Assembly (NCBI GenBank): GCA_963576565.1
Contig: OY755038.1
Coordinates: 64,818,908 to 64,882,907 of the forward strand
From: Aspidapion aeneum
Taxonomy: Eukaryota; Arthropoda; Insecta; Coleoptera; Brentidae
Length of the DNA: 64,000 bases
Direction of reading: 5' to 3'
This document shows, in pieces, positions 9,828 through 22,023 of this stretch. Below the pieces are notes generated by a model. That model searched no databases. It saw only the letters and a list, made by a program, of their open reading frames with translations, and was not told the DNA's origin. Each line of letters starts with the position of its first letter. Position 1 is the first letter of the stretch. The position numbers and the translations under genes are program-made.

Positions 9828-10931
9828 CACCAATAATTATTAAATAATTCAAGGACCAAGGTAGGAGCAAGCCATAACTATATTTTTTTTCCATATATAA
9901 TCTTTTTATATAATTTTTTTTGCTATAATTTCCATATAATTTTTTTTAAAGTATAACTTTTGAAATTCTTGTAAACGCAAGGTAAAGGTATGACGTCATA
10001 ACCACAATTTTGCGGTGTATTTACTAAGTTTTCCTTCATTTCATTTATTTAAGACAATTTCTCTTGTGAAATTTGGATTGTCTTGCTACTTAGGCCCTGA
10101 CTTGTTCCACTACATTTCATCTATTTTTTTTCCTATTTCATGTTTTTGGTAATACTCCAGTTTTACCTTTTAAAATAAACAAGATGAACTAATTTTTCTT
10201 GTGTTATTTGTACAACCTGATGACCAACTTTGCGGAGACAAAAGAGAGATGAGGTTATATTTTTTAGCGGTTTCCTTACACATTTTTACCTCATGGGGTG
10301 GATCTCGGACTGGGTTGCTGTCTGTCTCATTCTACCCAACGTAGAATGATGACAGCAGATATTTGGTCCGGACCTCCCCTATGACGGAATAATTTTGGAA
10401 GTATATTTATTTTTTTTCAATCATTTATACAACTGAGTCTCACACTACTGACTCAGATGTAGGTACACTATGGCCTATTAAAGGACTCCATCTACCTGTA
10501 AAGTGCTTTCTGTTCTATTCTGTTTATTTTCTTTTTGGCTTTTTAATTACACAAATATTCTGGAAGCCTCGGAAGTATAGAATTTCATTGTTTGGCTACA
10601 ACGTTTGGGTTGAACTGTATTTTATTTAAGATCTTCTTTGTAAAACATTGGTATTAAATAATGTGGCGCACTTAAAATTTTCTTATTTCTGAACCCCCCC
10701 CCTTCTCCACTGTATAAAAGTTACCGGGCATATCAATGTTTTACCTAGCTGGAAAATACAGTTCTGCTTCCAGATATTTGTTTAATTATTCAGTGGTTTT
10801 GTTGTGTCACAAGTTGGCAAATTTCTAATTATAGTGCCACAAAATGGCAGCAACGTCTTTAAGCTGCCACAAATGTCACACAACGCATTTTAATAGGCCA
10901 CAAATTGGCGCCCAAATTTTTTTAACTTTTT

Positions 10932-12239
10932 TTAAGGCCACAGAACTTCTCTGACAGTTCTTGGCCTCTGGAGCTCTAACATGGCTCTAATTTTATTAGG
11001 GTCCACTCGGATGCCTCGACGGTCCACCACGAAACCTAAATAAGTCATTTCTGGCCTACACAGTTGGCATTTTTCCCAACTTACCGTTATCTTTGCATTC
11101 TGCAATCTTCGTAGGACTTCCTCAAGAATTCTAAGATGTTCAGAAAAGCTCTGTGTGACAATTACGAGGTCATCGAGATATACGTACACGTAGGGGTCTA
11201 AATCGTTTCCTATGATGCTATCTATGAGTCTCTGCCAAGTTGCAGGTGCATTATGAAGACCAAATGGTAAACGCTTAAATTGGAAGAGACCTCGTCGACA
11301 GATGAATGCTGTTAGTGGCTTCGATGATTCTTCCATTGGTACTTGCCAATAAGCACTCTTAATATCTAAAGTTGACAAGTACTTAGCATCTTTCAATTTG
11401 TCAAGAGTCTCGGATACGAGTGGTAAAGGATAACTATCACGCGCCGTCACTGAGCTCAATTTGCGGTAGTCTACACAGAAACGATATTTCTTTGTGTTTT
11501 TCTTTTGTACCATTACCACTGGTGAAGCCCATGAACTACTACTAGGTTCTATCACATCCATTTTCAGCATTTCGTCGATTTCGTCATCAATAAGTTTTTG
11601 AATGACCGGTGAGACCTTATATGAACGTTGTCTTATCGGTGCTGCATCTGTTGTAATCTTATGCTCTACCCTGTCTGTACATCCTAGTGAGTCACCCATA
11701 ATAGTCTTATATTTATCGACCAATTCCTCTAGTCGTTCTGATTCATAAGGCGAAAGAGTAGTTTGTTGGTCTGGTGTTTCTAAAGAACAAATCACATCTT
11801 TATTATCGGCAAAGTGCCACTCATTAGTACTTAAGTTCGGTACTATCCCCATCGAAATCCAAAAATCTAATCCCAAAATCAAAGTGTGCGGCAATTCAGG
11901 AACGACGACGACCTCTATTAACCTAAATTTATCCTGAACTCGCATAGGAAGCTGCACTGTCCCAATACTACTCGTGCTTTGACCATTTGCCACAATACAA
12001 CTCGTCTTCTTCGTCGTATCAAGTGAAAAACCAAACCTCTCGATGATTGACCAACCATGATTCCCTAAAAAGGTACGTGAAGCCCCGGAATCCAACAAAC
12101 CTAATAACTTATTTCCGAGCACATCCACTTCTAAATAAGGCCTCTCATCTTTACGAGCATGACTTATCACATAATCTAAAACGTACGTTAGCCTATCGGT
12201 CGATGCTTGTTCAGGCTGACTCGAAGGTCGACCACCTAC
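10932..12239 (-). pseudogene. pol: Gypsy pol, N-terminal part: protease and reverse transcriptase
   Basis: The frame is open from at least 12239. It overlaps the end of gag in the -1 frame, the usual gag-pol arrangement of retroelements. The aspartic protease motif is LLDSGASRTF. The reverse transcriptase follows with YRFCVDYRKL, STLDIKSAYWQVPM, FKRLPFGLHNAPATWQR, the catalytic YLDDLVIV and the TYLGFVV block. The RT catalytic aspartates are present. The frame then runs into the solo LTR at 10946 and stops at 10932, inside it. Thumb, RNase H and integrase continue at 7772. No ATG is needed if the protein is made by frameshifting from gag. Confidence 0.92.
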
Positions 12240-13735
12240 GAGCGCCTGGGTCCGTTTCCCTGACGATTACAATTTCGACATTCTCTTACTGTTACCCCTG
12301 CTTGTCCACACGAATAGCACTGTTTGCCTCTAGGTAATGCGCACCCGATTGCCATATGCCCTGTTTGGTTGCATCTATAACATACAACGTCCCTGTTCGC
12401 CCTACCAGATCCAACACCCTGTGGTTGTACATCCCTGTCATTTACACTAGACTGACCACTAGCTGGTTGCTGTCTATCTCTATCAGCCCTGGCAGCAAAA
12501 TTGCTTGCTGGCTGCTGCCTATTTCTGTCGAATCTATTAGCAGGATGATTTAAATTCTGTTGGTTCGATGTCCCAGCACCTGATATTTGAATTGCATCAA
12601 CCCCTGTTGAAAAATCGTCACTGTCGCTCCCTACGTCAACGTAGGCCAAGTCAGGTTCAATAGATTGGTTTTTCCTAGGTGTAAAATTTTCCTCCTCTAA
12701 ACCATATCTCTGGTCTATTCTACGACACAGATCCTTTAAATGTGATAGGCTATTGACCTCAATAGCAATTAACCCATTTTTATAGATGTCCGCGATATTT
12801 CTGAAGACGATAGCTAATTTCGCCTCTTCGGAAACAGGACAGCCAAGTCTTTGGAAATATGTGTTCATGACAGCAATATAGGTCCCTATAGACTCTCCAG
12901 GGTCTTGTTTACGTTTTTGAATCTCCTTCAATAGCTTCTCGCCATATGAAGAAGGAAGATATTCTGCCATGAACCTCTGTTCCAGCTGTTCCCACGTATG
13001 GACTTCTCTTCGAACATCTTTGTAAAAAGTATAAGCTGACTTTTCAAAAAGATCAATGCCCGAATTCAGTAAAACCTTTTTGCTGACTCCTCTCGCCTGA
13101 CTTAACTCGTCCACTCTCTCAAAAAATGCGGTGACGGAGATCGTACCCCTCTCGCCTGTAAACTTTATGTTCCACTTATGCGGAGGTACAGGTGCAACGT
13201 GATATGAAGTACCAGGATCACTTGACATTGGTACTGGCGACGAACATGAAAATGGTCGTGACTGAGCAATTGGTGCTATGCTACTTTGGAGGGCAGCTAA
13301 ACTCAAAGGAACGGTAGACGGTTGTTGATACTGAAAAGCTGTTGTACCGTAATTCTCAATCGGCATAGGGAGTGGTGCTTGTACTGATGTTTGAGTTGGG
13401 TTTGTAAGCACTTGCATTTGCAATGGAGCAATGACCGACGGTTGATTTGTGGGCTGTTGAGCTGGTCTTTGTGTGCTCGAGTGCTGTGGTTGCGGGAGTT
13501 GAGACTGGCTGGGAATGTTGCCAACATTTGTCGAGTGATCTGAGCTTCGACTCGTTGATTGGGTTTCAGATGCTTCATCATCATCTGAGTTCACGCCAAC
13601 TCTTAATAAATCTGTTGCTTGGCTCTGCAACCTCCCAATCAAACTCAAGGTTTCCGCAACCAGTATGCCTTTTGTTTGACTTTCTTCAAAGTTTGACGGA
13701 TTCATGTTATTTATCCTGGCTAACACATGTTCCAA
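12236..13735 (-). pseudogene. gag: Gypsy gag, main part with zinc knuckles
   Basis: The order is a Gln- and Pro-rich N-terminal stretch, a capsid-like helical region (WNIKFTGERGT to LPSSYGEKLL, as in retrotransposon gag domains), and a nucleocapsid with two knuckles. The first knuckle, CYRCNQTGHMAIGC, is a regular CCHC. The second, CYSCGQAGVTVREC, has Val where the metal-binding His belongs, so it should bind zinc poorly. No ATG opens this frame: the first codon at 13735 is TTG. It continues the 13752-14027 reading frame after a one-base shift near 13770, so gag is broken here. The end overlaps pol in the -1 frame. Confidence 0.88.
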
Positions 13736-13751
13736 CCTTACAGCGATTTTC

Positions 13752-14027
13752 CTAAACTCTCGCTTTGCTCGTACCAGAGAACTTCTCTACCAGCGGTACC
13801 AGACTATCAAGCTTCTTCATGCAGCTAAAAGCATCCTGGCCAAAATTAAAGGGATACGGAGGGTATCTCATACTTGCATCAGTCTTTTCTCTTTGTTTGA
13901 TCAACATAAGCTGTTGTTTCATCTCTTCCACCGATCCAATAGCTATGCCTCTCCATGTTAACTCATAGATTAATTCGTCCTTGACTAAGTACCTTACGTC
14001 AGACAACCGACTCAAAGAAATAGCCAT
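13752..14027 (-). pseudogene. gag: Gypsy gag, N-terminal part before a frameshift
   Basis: This piece starts with ATG at 14027 (MAISLSRLSDVRYL), the first ATG after the long leader. It is Leu- and Lys-rich and helical in character, as expected for a gag N-terminus. It stops at 13752, and a different frame continues the similarity into the 12236-13735 piece. The region of overlap is basic (KRE, RK). A one-base indel is the simplest explanation, unless the element used a programmed shift within gag, for which I see no slippery heptamer. Confidence 0.75.
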
Positions 14028-17000
14028 AGTGCCTTTTATCTTGAAACTTTAAACTTTAATTAAAACTGTTAATTATACCTCCCAATTATAAAAACTAAAC
14101 CACGTAATAACAAACACAAAGTTCACTTTAACCTCACTAGTGAAAATCACTATAAATTTTCTCACAAATGTAGAAAATATAAAACTTAAATACGGGCAGA
14201 CGCGAACAAAACCGAAAAACACCGGAGCAGTAAGAAAATAAAATTTATTTGCATTTAAAAATGTAATCATAATTTATATTAAGTATTTGTACAACCAACT
14301 ATGACGTCCAACCCTGCAGAGAGAAATAACTACTTAAGTCCTAAATTAGAATTAACAAGTAGCCATAAAAAAAAAGTTAAAAAAAAATAAAAGAGAGACA
14401 AGAGTTTTGGCAGTGTTCAGGTCTTATGTTTCACTCCTGCGTGAGTAAAACCAAAAAAAAATAATTGCGCTTATCCTAGCTGAACTGGATTAAAATTAAA
14501 GTTAAGTGATGTTTGTTTACCTCAGCAACCGAATAGGTAAATTTATCCCTAAATGGAACGTACAACAGACTACCTATAACAAAAATCCCAAAGCTGTTGT
14601 ACACAGTTAACGCTAGGGTATACTCCTGCTATTGCAGAACGGCTCCACTAATAAACTCCTCAAAAAAACCCAAATCGCCGTATACAATGATTTTTCTAAA
14701 AAGAATAAATCAAAGCCCACTTTAACCTGCTTACCTACTCTGTTTACACGAAACATGCATTGCTTAAGGTCACATCATCCCTTAATATATAAGTGAACGC
14801 AATAAACGTCGGAACAGATGTTCATGTTATAGAAATCGTAAAATATGCTCAATTAAAAAAAAATCCGCTCGCTGAAATTGCGTCGAATTAGACTAGTAAG
14901 GATGTTGTGTGTAATAAAAAAAATTAAAGAAAATTTAAAAAAAAGAATTACCGATGGTAATAAAAAATTTACACAAATAACGTCTTGGTAGGACTGCAAC
15001 TCTCTAATAATCGTTAAAATGAAATTCCCAATACTTTAACTAAATTGATGCAAACCATGGTCAAGAAGACCCTAGGATCGTACCGAAAGGTGTCCAAAAA
15101 AAATAAAAAAAAAATTTTTGGTGTCGACCACAGTAGTCCAATAGTCAAAAAAATTAATTAGTGACTCACTAAAATTTTCAAAAATTACTCCACTCTGATA
15201 GGTGGTTTGGAGTAGGGAGAAGAAAAAAAAATTTAAAACAAATGATGATAGGTTGTTAAAACGTGAGGGTTCGAAATAAAATTATATTTTAATTCAGAAA
15301 AAAAAATATTTAAATAAACTGGTAGAACCATTGTAGGGACAAGGTACTACTATGCACCAAGGAAAAAATGTCCAACAAGAAAATCAAGTCTCCCTTTTAA
15401 AAAAAAATATTTAAAGAAAAATATTTTCAAAAAAATTAAAAATGTTTAAGTGGGGTTGCAGCTCCTATTAGTGAACCTTAAAAAAAAATTTAATAAAACC
15501 AACACCAGAAAAATCTTATTCGAGTTGTCATGCAACAGTTTTTGTTCTTTTCCTTTAAAAAACAGTTGTCAATTCCCTTTCCTCTCCCAAAACTGTGGCA
15601 ATGTGAAAAGTCAATGAGCTAGAAAAATTTATTTACTATAAAAAAAAAATGTTGAAAATTAAATTTACTTAAGAATCATAAGGTATAAAAATCGTGATTG
15701 AAAAAAAACCAATCAGTTTAGGAAAAGTTTTTAAAAAATGTTTATGTTACAAAAAACAAACTATGTTAGTATATTTGTTTAAAATTATTACTAAAGGAAA
15801 CAACCAACGTGAGTACTCATTTACTGTACCCCTATATTAATGTGAACCTAAGTCTTAAACTTTGCACTCAACCCCGTAAAGAATTATCCCGTGTGCCCTT
15901 TCAAAAAAACCAATATGGAAACAATTTCAAGGATCACCTATAAGAACGTTGTAAAACTAAATCTGCCTACTCAAGTGTCTTTACACACAACATCTACTCA
16001 AAAAAAAAAATTACTGCTTAATGCATTCTCAGATCTTTATTCCTGGTGTTCACGAGATCTAAAATTAAGTTGGGCCCTTTCCACAACTATCAGTCAAAGC
16101 AAAACTACCAAATGTCCAAGGGCTAATGAGACCCTATCACCAACAAATGATATTTTGAAATGAAACAGTTGGGAATAATCCTGCGTAAAAACCCAGAAAA
16201 CAAAAATCAAGAAGCCAAAACTATTACATTAATTTTAAAAGAGCATAATAAAATTCCCGGCCCCAATTAAACTTTTGTTATCTCAACAAAACTCGGCCTA
16301 AAACCAAAAAAACTTTTTATTAGACATTTCCCCTATTCCCTAAGTATAATGTCAATAAAACCCAAAAACTTGTGATTTCCATTCCAATCCCATCTGGACC
16401 CTATATATTTTTTTAACGGTCAAACACCCACAGGCGAAACAATATCTTATTTCAAAGAAAGGGTGTAGATATTTTGAAGCTCCCTGTAAAAATAGGACAC
16501 TATTATGGACAATTGTTCAGATCAGTGTTCTTACTACTCTTTAACCTAAATATATCTAGTTCCCTCATGTGCATGTTACTATTTTAATTCCTATCATAAC
16601 TAAACAGATCACAAAAATTGTCTTTCTCCGCGAATCTGCAAGGTCCTGGAAGATGTGAGATTCAGCCTGTAGGCCAAATTTGGATGTATTTTAATTTAGC
16701 GAAAACCGAAGTTGCGAAATCCTAAAAAGATTAGCAGGAAGTCCTCGTTCCTCGATTTCTACACTCCGAACCAAACATTTCTTCCATTTCCACCCAGCTC
16801 GCGTGAGGAAAAAAAAATCCCTAATTATTGCAATATAAAAGGTAGCTACTATCATATTATGCATAACAAAAAAGTATATGCCCTCCTCATTGTTTAGTCG
16901 CATCAAAGAAAACCTATTGTTTTTAAATTTATTCTTAGGTTGAAATCTTTTTTTAAAAATCAATCATCTTAAATTTATTGTTTAACCTGAACACTTTCCC

Positions 17001-19335
17001 ATTTATTCCACAACAGTGTATTTTAATTTAAAAATTTGCTTCATTATTTGAGGTCACCAGTATGAAACTATTTTAAAATTAAAAAAAAAATGAAATAAAA
17101 AAAATTATTTCCCAATTGTCCACAACTTCCAAGTTTTCATCCCTAAATACCTAGGTACTTTCTCAGTCTAACACCATCAATCGTTATCCAACATAACGCT
17201 TTAATTTCAGAAGCAACAAAACGAAGATTAAGTGAAAACTAAGCAAGTATGTTGGAGGTTGCTTTACAATGGGCGCAGATGTAAGGCCCCTTTAAGTACA
17301 CGCCACTGTCCTGAACTGCAAACTAACAAAAAAACTGAAGACTAGCATATCTGCCGTCAACCAACCTTTGGCATGAAATTAAAATAATTCCATATCATAC
17401 CAGTATCCTCCAAAAACAAAACGTTTTTTTTTCTATAAGACCCAAACACTTAACCAATAAATCTTGTTATTTAAAATTATGATTTGGAATTAAAAGATTT
17501 ATTTATTCCTGCCTGATCAACTAAGACAAAAAAAGTTCACCTTTTTGTAACTCAAGAAGTTCCCGTTTGGTCCCCTAAAAAAAATATAACCTGTCTGGTC
17601 ACCCTTTAAAACTACGACCCCTATACAAACCGTTTTGACCAAAACAAGAATTCGAGAAGTTATGCTTACAGAAAAAAAAAATAATCTTTTTAAGAAAGAT
17701 TAAATTATTTAAAAAAGTAAAATTTTGAAATATTTTTACCAATTACCACCGACTAGCATTTATATTTAGTTGAAAGTCTCTCTTAAATTCACTGACCAAT
17801 TTCACGGCCTCACAATGATATTACTTAAAAAAATTACTGAACTTTACAAATGAACTAAAAAAAAAATCAAAACTTATATCTATATCTGTCTCAGCTAAAC
17901 ATTTCTTTTGTGGTATTATATCTAGTTGGGCTTCAAATTCATTTTCCCTGTATTCAATCCGAGCAGGCAAAACTTCTCAAGGCTCAAACATAAATGTTTG
18001 CTCTCCAATGGCCATGACCAAGCTATGACCTGAACGCAGAAAAAAATACAGAAAAAAAAATAATTGTGAACCAGAAAACTTTAATTGGTAGAAATACCCG
18101 TAGGTCATTTTTTAAAAAAATGCACTCCAAAGCCCAACGCTGTATTTTCTACCAAAAAAATTGACCAGTCACAAAAACACAACCAGACAACTAAACTGGC
18201 AACCAAAGACCTAAAAAAAACTGCTCCAAAAAAAAAATACCTAAAAAAAAAAATGTTAACTGGACCTCTGGCGTTGATCTTCAGCCAAGGTGTCACTCTA
18301 GGGTTTTAGCCTTGTGTTTCCTAACTTCCTGAGCCGACACTAGTAGTAGTACCCTCCTCTGACCCGATGTAACTGAGTGACGTAAGGTCTTAATTGTCAT
18401 CCAACAGTTACCACCAAAAAACAAGAAAAGAAAATGACAAAGCAAAATAAACTCATTTTCCTTTTCTTTCATTACTAATTAATACTTTCAACTAAACAAA
18501 GCTACCAGCTGTTAAGCTATATTTACTCTAAAACAACTCAGCCAAGAAAAATTTGTGTGAAACCCTGTAAAAATATTCCAAATACCAAGTGGTAATATCC
18601 CACAAAAAAAATTAAAATCACCAAAAAAAAATAACTTGTTGACCTAAATAAATTGACTGCACTAAAAAATAATCGGTGAAACAATTTCTATCTTATCACA
18701 AGCAGGAAATAATAACATATAAATAAATGAACCTGCAAAAAAAAATTGTTAGAAAAAACACACTACCTATGTCATATATTTAAAACATAAAAAGACCATG
18801 TCTGGAAATCCATCCACCTATAAATTAAATAAAATTGAAGTAAATTTACATTGTTGTATTTATTTTTCTTAAAAAAAAATTAAAACATGTTTTTCCTACA
18901 AAAAAACTTTAAAGAATTAAGAACATGAATTGGAGTCCATTCAATAAAAACTCCCATGTTTCTTATCCACTTATTCTTCCTTAACAAATAAAAATGAATA
19001 TTTTATTTTCCAAGAAAAACTTGGGAAGATAAGTTAATAAAAAACTATGAGGATTACTAAAACAACAAACCGAGTTCCAAATCAACGTTCAAATATTACT
19101 AAAAAAAAATATTTAAAAAAATGTTATTTCCAAAAACCAATGATCTTGTTTTTTATGAAAAAAAAATGATTGAGTGTCAAAACCACCCACAGCCACTGAA
19201 AGCCTTTAACCTGGCTTTGGCTGTACCACAAAAAAATTTTCTCAAAAAAAAATTAAAAATAATTTTGTCTTTTTCTTTTCAAATCAAAAAAGAACAATAA
19301 AAAAATTACATCAGATGTTAAAAAAAACTAGCCAA
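14028..19335 (-). other. 5.3-kb U-rich untranslated leader of the Gypsy element
   Basis: This lies between the primer-binding site and the gag ATG. The plus strand is rich in A runs, so the element RNA would be U-rich with many short poly-U tracts. I found no ORF with recognisable features; 15891-16163 and 18085-18309 are low-complexity Lys/Asn-rich frames on the wrong strand. A leader this long is unusual for Gypsy elements. It may hold packaging signals, captured sequence, or a lost reading frame. Confidence 0.7.
19189..19224 (-). other. hairpin in leader near the primer-binding site
   Basis: ACAGCC pairs with GGCTGT and AAAGCC pairs with GGCTTT, with a 4-base bulge (ACTG) on one side. It lies about 110 bases downstream of the primer-binding site, in a region where packaging or dimerisation structures often occur. 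The role is inferred. Confidence 0.4.
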
Positions 19336-19353
19336 AACACACGTAGGGCGCCA
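19336..19353 (-). other. primer-binding site (TGGCGCCC type)
   Basis: The reverse strand reads TGGCGCCCTACGTGTG, starting 3 bases after the 5' LTR end GGCCACA. TGGCGCCC is the start of the tRNA-Lys-type primer-binding site used by Drosophila gypsy. Later positions match less well. Confidence 0.75.
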
Positions 19354-20407
19354 ATTTGTGGCCTATTAAAATGCGTTGTATGACATTTGTGGCAGCTTAA
19401 AGACGTTGCCGCCATTTTGTGACACTGAAACCCACTGAATAATTAAACAAATATCTGGAAGCAGAACTGTATTTTCCAGCTAGGTAAGACATTGATATGC
19501 CCGGTAACTTTTATACAGTGGAGAAGGGGGGGTTCAGAAATAAGAAAATTTTAAGTGCGCCACATTATTTAATACCAATGTTTTACAAAGAAGATCTTAA
19601 ATAAAATACAGTTCAACCCAAACGTTGTAGCCAAACAATGAAATTCTATACTTCCGAGGCTTCCAGAATATTTGTGTAATTAAAAAAAACCCAAAAAAAT
19701 TGACTAATAAACAGAATAAAATTCTAAAAGATTGAATTAAGATGACAAAACTAGAAATACTTTACAGGTAGATGGACTCCTTTAACAGGTCATAGTGTAC
19801 CTACATCTGAGTCAGTAGCGTAGGACTCAATTATATGAATGATTGTTAAAAAATATATATATATACTTCCAAAATCGTTCCATCATAGGGGAGATCTAGA
19901 CCAAATATCTGCTGTCATCATTCCGTTGGGTAGAATGAGACAGACAGCAACCCAGTCCGAGATCCACCCCATGAGGTAAAAATGTGTGACGAAACCGCTA
20001 GAAACAAAATATAATCTCATCTCTCTTTTGTCTCCGCAAAGTTGGCTCACTGGATTGTACAAATAACAAAGAAATTTAGTTCATCTTGTATATTTTGATT
20101 GTAAAACTTGAGAAAAATACCAAACAAGTCAGGGCCAAAATAGCAAGGCACTTTAAATTTGACAGTAAAATTATCTTAAATAAATGAAATGAAGAAAACA
20201 AGTCCATGTAGTAAATATGCCGCAAAACCAGGGTTATGACGTCATACCTTATCTTGCGTTTACAAGAAATGTTGAAATTATACTGTGAAAACTTATATAT
20301 GAAAAGATTACGTCTAAGTTATATTAAAAATTTATATATGAGGAAAAAAAATTATAGTTAAGGCTTGCTCCTACCTTGGTCCTTGAATTATTTAATAATT
20401 ATTGGTG

Positions 20408-20413
20408 TTTATT
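20408..20413 (-). promoter_or_regulatory. polyadenylation signal AATAAA in 5' LTR
   Basis: Reverse-strand AATAAA (TTTATT on the plus strand), at the same place as in the other two LTRs. Confidence 0.55.
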
Positions 20414-20983
20414 TGGTAAACCTGGAAGTGTTGTAGGTTTCCCGACATACTCCTGCTGTTCCGGCTTGCCCGCGCCTCCCCTACTGCCGCTTAGCACATC
20501 ACGCTAGGGCAGCACATGGTCTCAAGTGTTGATGGTTCCTTGCCCCGAGCGTAAAAACCCTTTCCCAGGGTTAGAACTGGCCCGTCCGGCTTCCCACCAG
20601 CGTCCAGCCCAACTGTCCCGTCGCTGGAATTGACAGGGCGATGCTCTTTCCGTACAAATGGCGTAGGCCGACTTAATTTCCCCTCAAAAGGGTGCGAGCG
20701 TCACTTCCGATTACGCCTAAAACACGACGGCTCACTCCTCACAGTCTCTGGGATATCTCCTACAATTCGCTGCAGTGCCAAACCAAAAACAATGGCGATC
20801 CCAGAGCCTGTTGCCGACCCAGCCAAAATTTGTTAGCAAAAAAAACCAGGCAGAACACAAAAAAACGAAGTGGCCGGAAACCGTTTTGTAAATTTGGTGG
20901 GGAGTGGGGACAGTAAAACACAATACCAACCAACCAGAAAAACCCGCGATTTTCAAACTAACCAATGAGATACAGCAATAGTT

Positions 20984-21265
20984 CTATACAGGTATATAGG
21001 GGGCAGCACCGACCAAGGGGATAGGAAGTACGTAAAACAAACCTTGAGGTGTTGTCGGATCTATTTCCACGGTTGAAATTTTTATAACAAGGACGTCGAG
21101 ACACCCTCCATACACATTATTAATATTCGAACACTCAACCAATTCCCATATGAGTAAAGCTATACTGAGCGCAGAATTTAGTTGCACTCCAGTTACAGTC
21201 TTCGTCAAAAGTTTCCTTCGCTCTTTATAAATGTTTTCTCTAATATTCATATGGTTTAACGCCAT
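20984..21265 (-). CDS. LTR-encoded 93-aa protein, copy in 5' LTR
   Basis: Third identical copy of the LTR ORF, with the same ATG context and stop. Here it lies at the upstream end of the element, in a position to be read from the 5' LTR before the long leader. No function is assigned. Confidence 0.6.
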   Translation of the reverse strand: MALNHMNIRENIYKERRKLLTKTVTGVQLNSALSIALLIWELVECSNINNVYGGCLDVLVIKISTVEIDPTTPQGLFYVLPIPLVGAAPYIPV

Positions 21266-22019
21266 TTTTGTAAAACATTTCTACAGTAATAAAGTTGTTT
21301 CTGAACCTGAACCCAAAAATACACACTGAACTACTGCTAAGAAGCTCGGCACAAGAGTCTTCAGATGTTAACTCACACGATTTCGTTTATTCTTTTAGTC
21401 TTGGTTTTTATCCCTCGTTTATCTCCCATTTACAACAGTGCATAACTCGTATTTATTTTATCCTTTCCCTATCAAATTAATAAAGATATCAAAGTGGCGG
21501 AGCCTCGGTTGTTCCTGGTCGACCCAAATATGTTTTTGTACTATCAAAACTAGTTAATCCGTGAAGGATATGAGGTTCGGATTGTCCCAATATCCTCGAA
21601 ATAAACGTAAGGGAATGAAATGTTCACCTAAATGTTTCCTTCCTGTTACTGAAACCATTTGTGATGCGGCAACGCCGCCATTCCCCAGCATAACAGCTGT
21701 TTAACTTTATGAACGTCAAGTGAATCACAAAATTCCACAGATAAAAACAAAACAATCAAAATTTTTATGTGATTTTTCCCGAAGCCTGTGATCTTAAATT
21801 CCAATTACGATGTCCAGATAATGCGATGTGCGTAGTGTCCACAGTAATTCGATGGAATGCCTCCTTTTAAGGTAACTTCCTAGACCCTATATAACCTCCA
21901 AACCTAGCTCTATAAAATACCCTTACTTGTGTACAGAAATACGGATCAAAGAGCCTTGATTATTTACCTAAATAAACAAATATGTAACGTTGTCTTAAAC
22001 GTAAAAATGACACGTTACA

Positions 22020-22023
22020 CGAT
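22020..22023. other. right target-site duplication CGAT of the Gypsy element
   Basis: CGAT follows the right terminus TTACA and matches 3176-3179. The sequence continues CTATTCATTATTTTT, which aligns with the interrupted foldback unit. Confidence 0.9.

Larger units (their letters stand above)
7777..10942 (+). mobile_element. solo LTR of the same Gypsy family, intron-containing
   Basis: This is a 3166-bp LTR running TGTAACGTG to GGCCACA on the plus strand, opposite to the host element. It carries no internal gag or pol and is flanked by GAAC. It is therefore a solo LTR produced by LTR-LTR recombination, sitting inside pol of a relative. It is more diverged from the two element LTRs than they are from each other. 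It is longer mainly because it keeps two intron-like segments (200 and 146 bp) and a roughly 100-bp block at 8845-8945 that includes TATAAATA. The 93-codon ORF and the GC-rich exon-like blocks are conserved. Confidence 0.95.
3180..22019 (-). mobile_element. full-length Gypsy-type LTR retrotransposon
   Basis: On the reverse strand the order is 5' LTR (19357-22019), primer-binding site, 5.3-kb leader, gag, protease and reverse transcriptase, RNase H and integrase, G-rich polypurine tract, 3' LTR (3180-5886). The element is flanked by CGAT on both sides. The two LTRs differ at only a handful of sites that I noticed, for example a 2-base difference near 3787 versus 19924 and single changes near 5359 and 21490, so insertion is recent. 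There is no env gene: only about 30 bases separate the pol stop from the polypurine tract. The element is now defective because gag is frameshifted and pol is split by a solo LTR of its own family. Domain order RT-RNaseH-IN identifies Ty3/Gypsy; the clade is not determined. Confidence 0.95.
19357..22019 (-). mobile_element. 5' LTR of the Gypsy element
   Basis: This LTR is 2663 bp, nearly identical to the core of the 3' LTR (3222-5886), including the absence of both introns. It lacks the terminal 42-bp extension of the 3' LTR and passes directly into the primer-binding site. The 93-codon ORF lies at 20984-21265 and the AATAAA signal at 20408-20413. Confidence 0.95.

Noticed and set aside
15891..16163. 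90-codon plus-strand ORF in the Gypsy leader
   Set aside because: Lys, Thr and Asn rich in an A-rich stretch, opposite to the element's sense, with no domain features.
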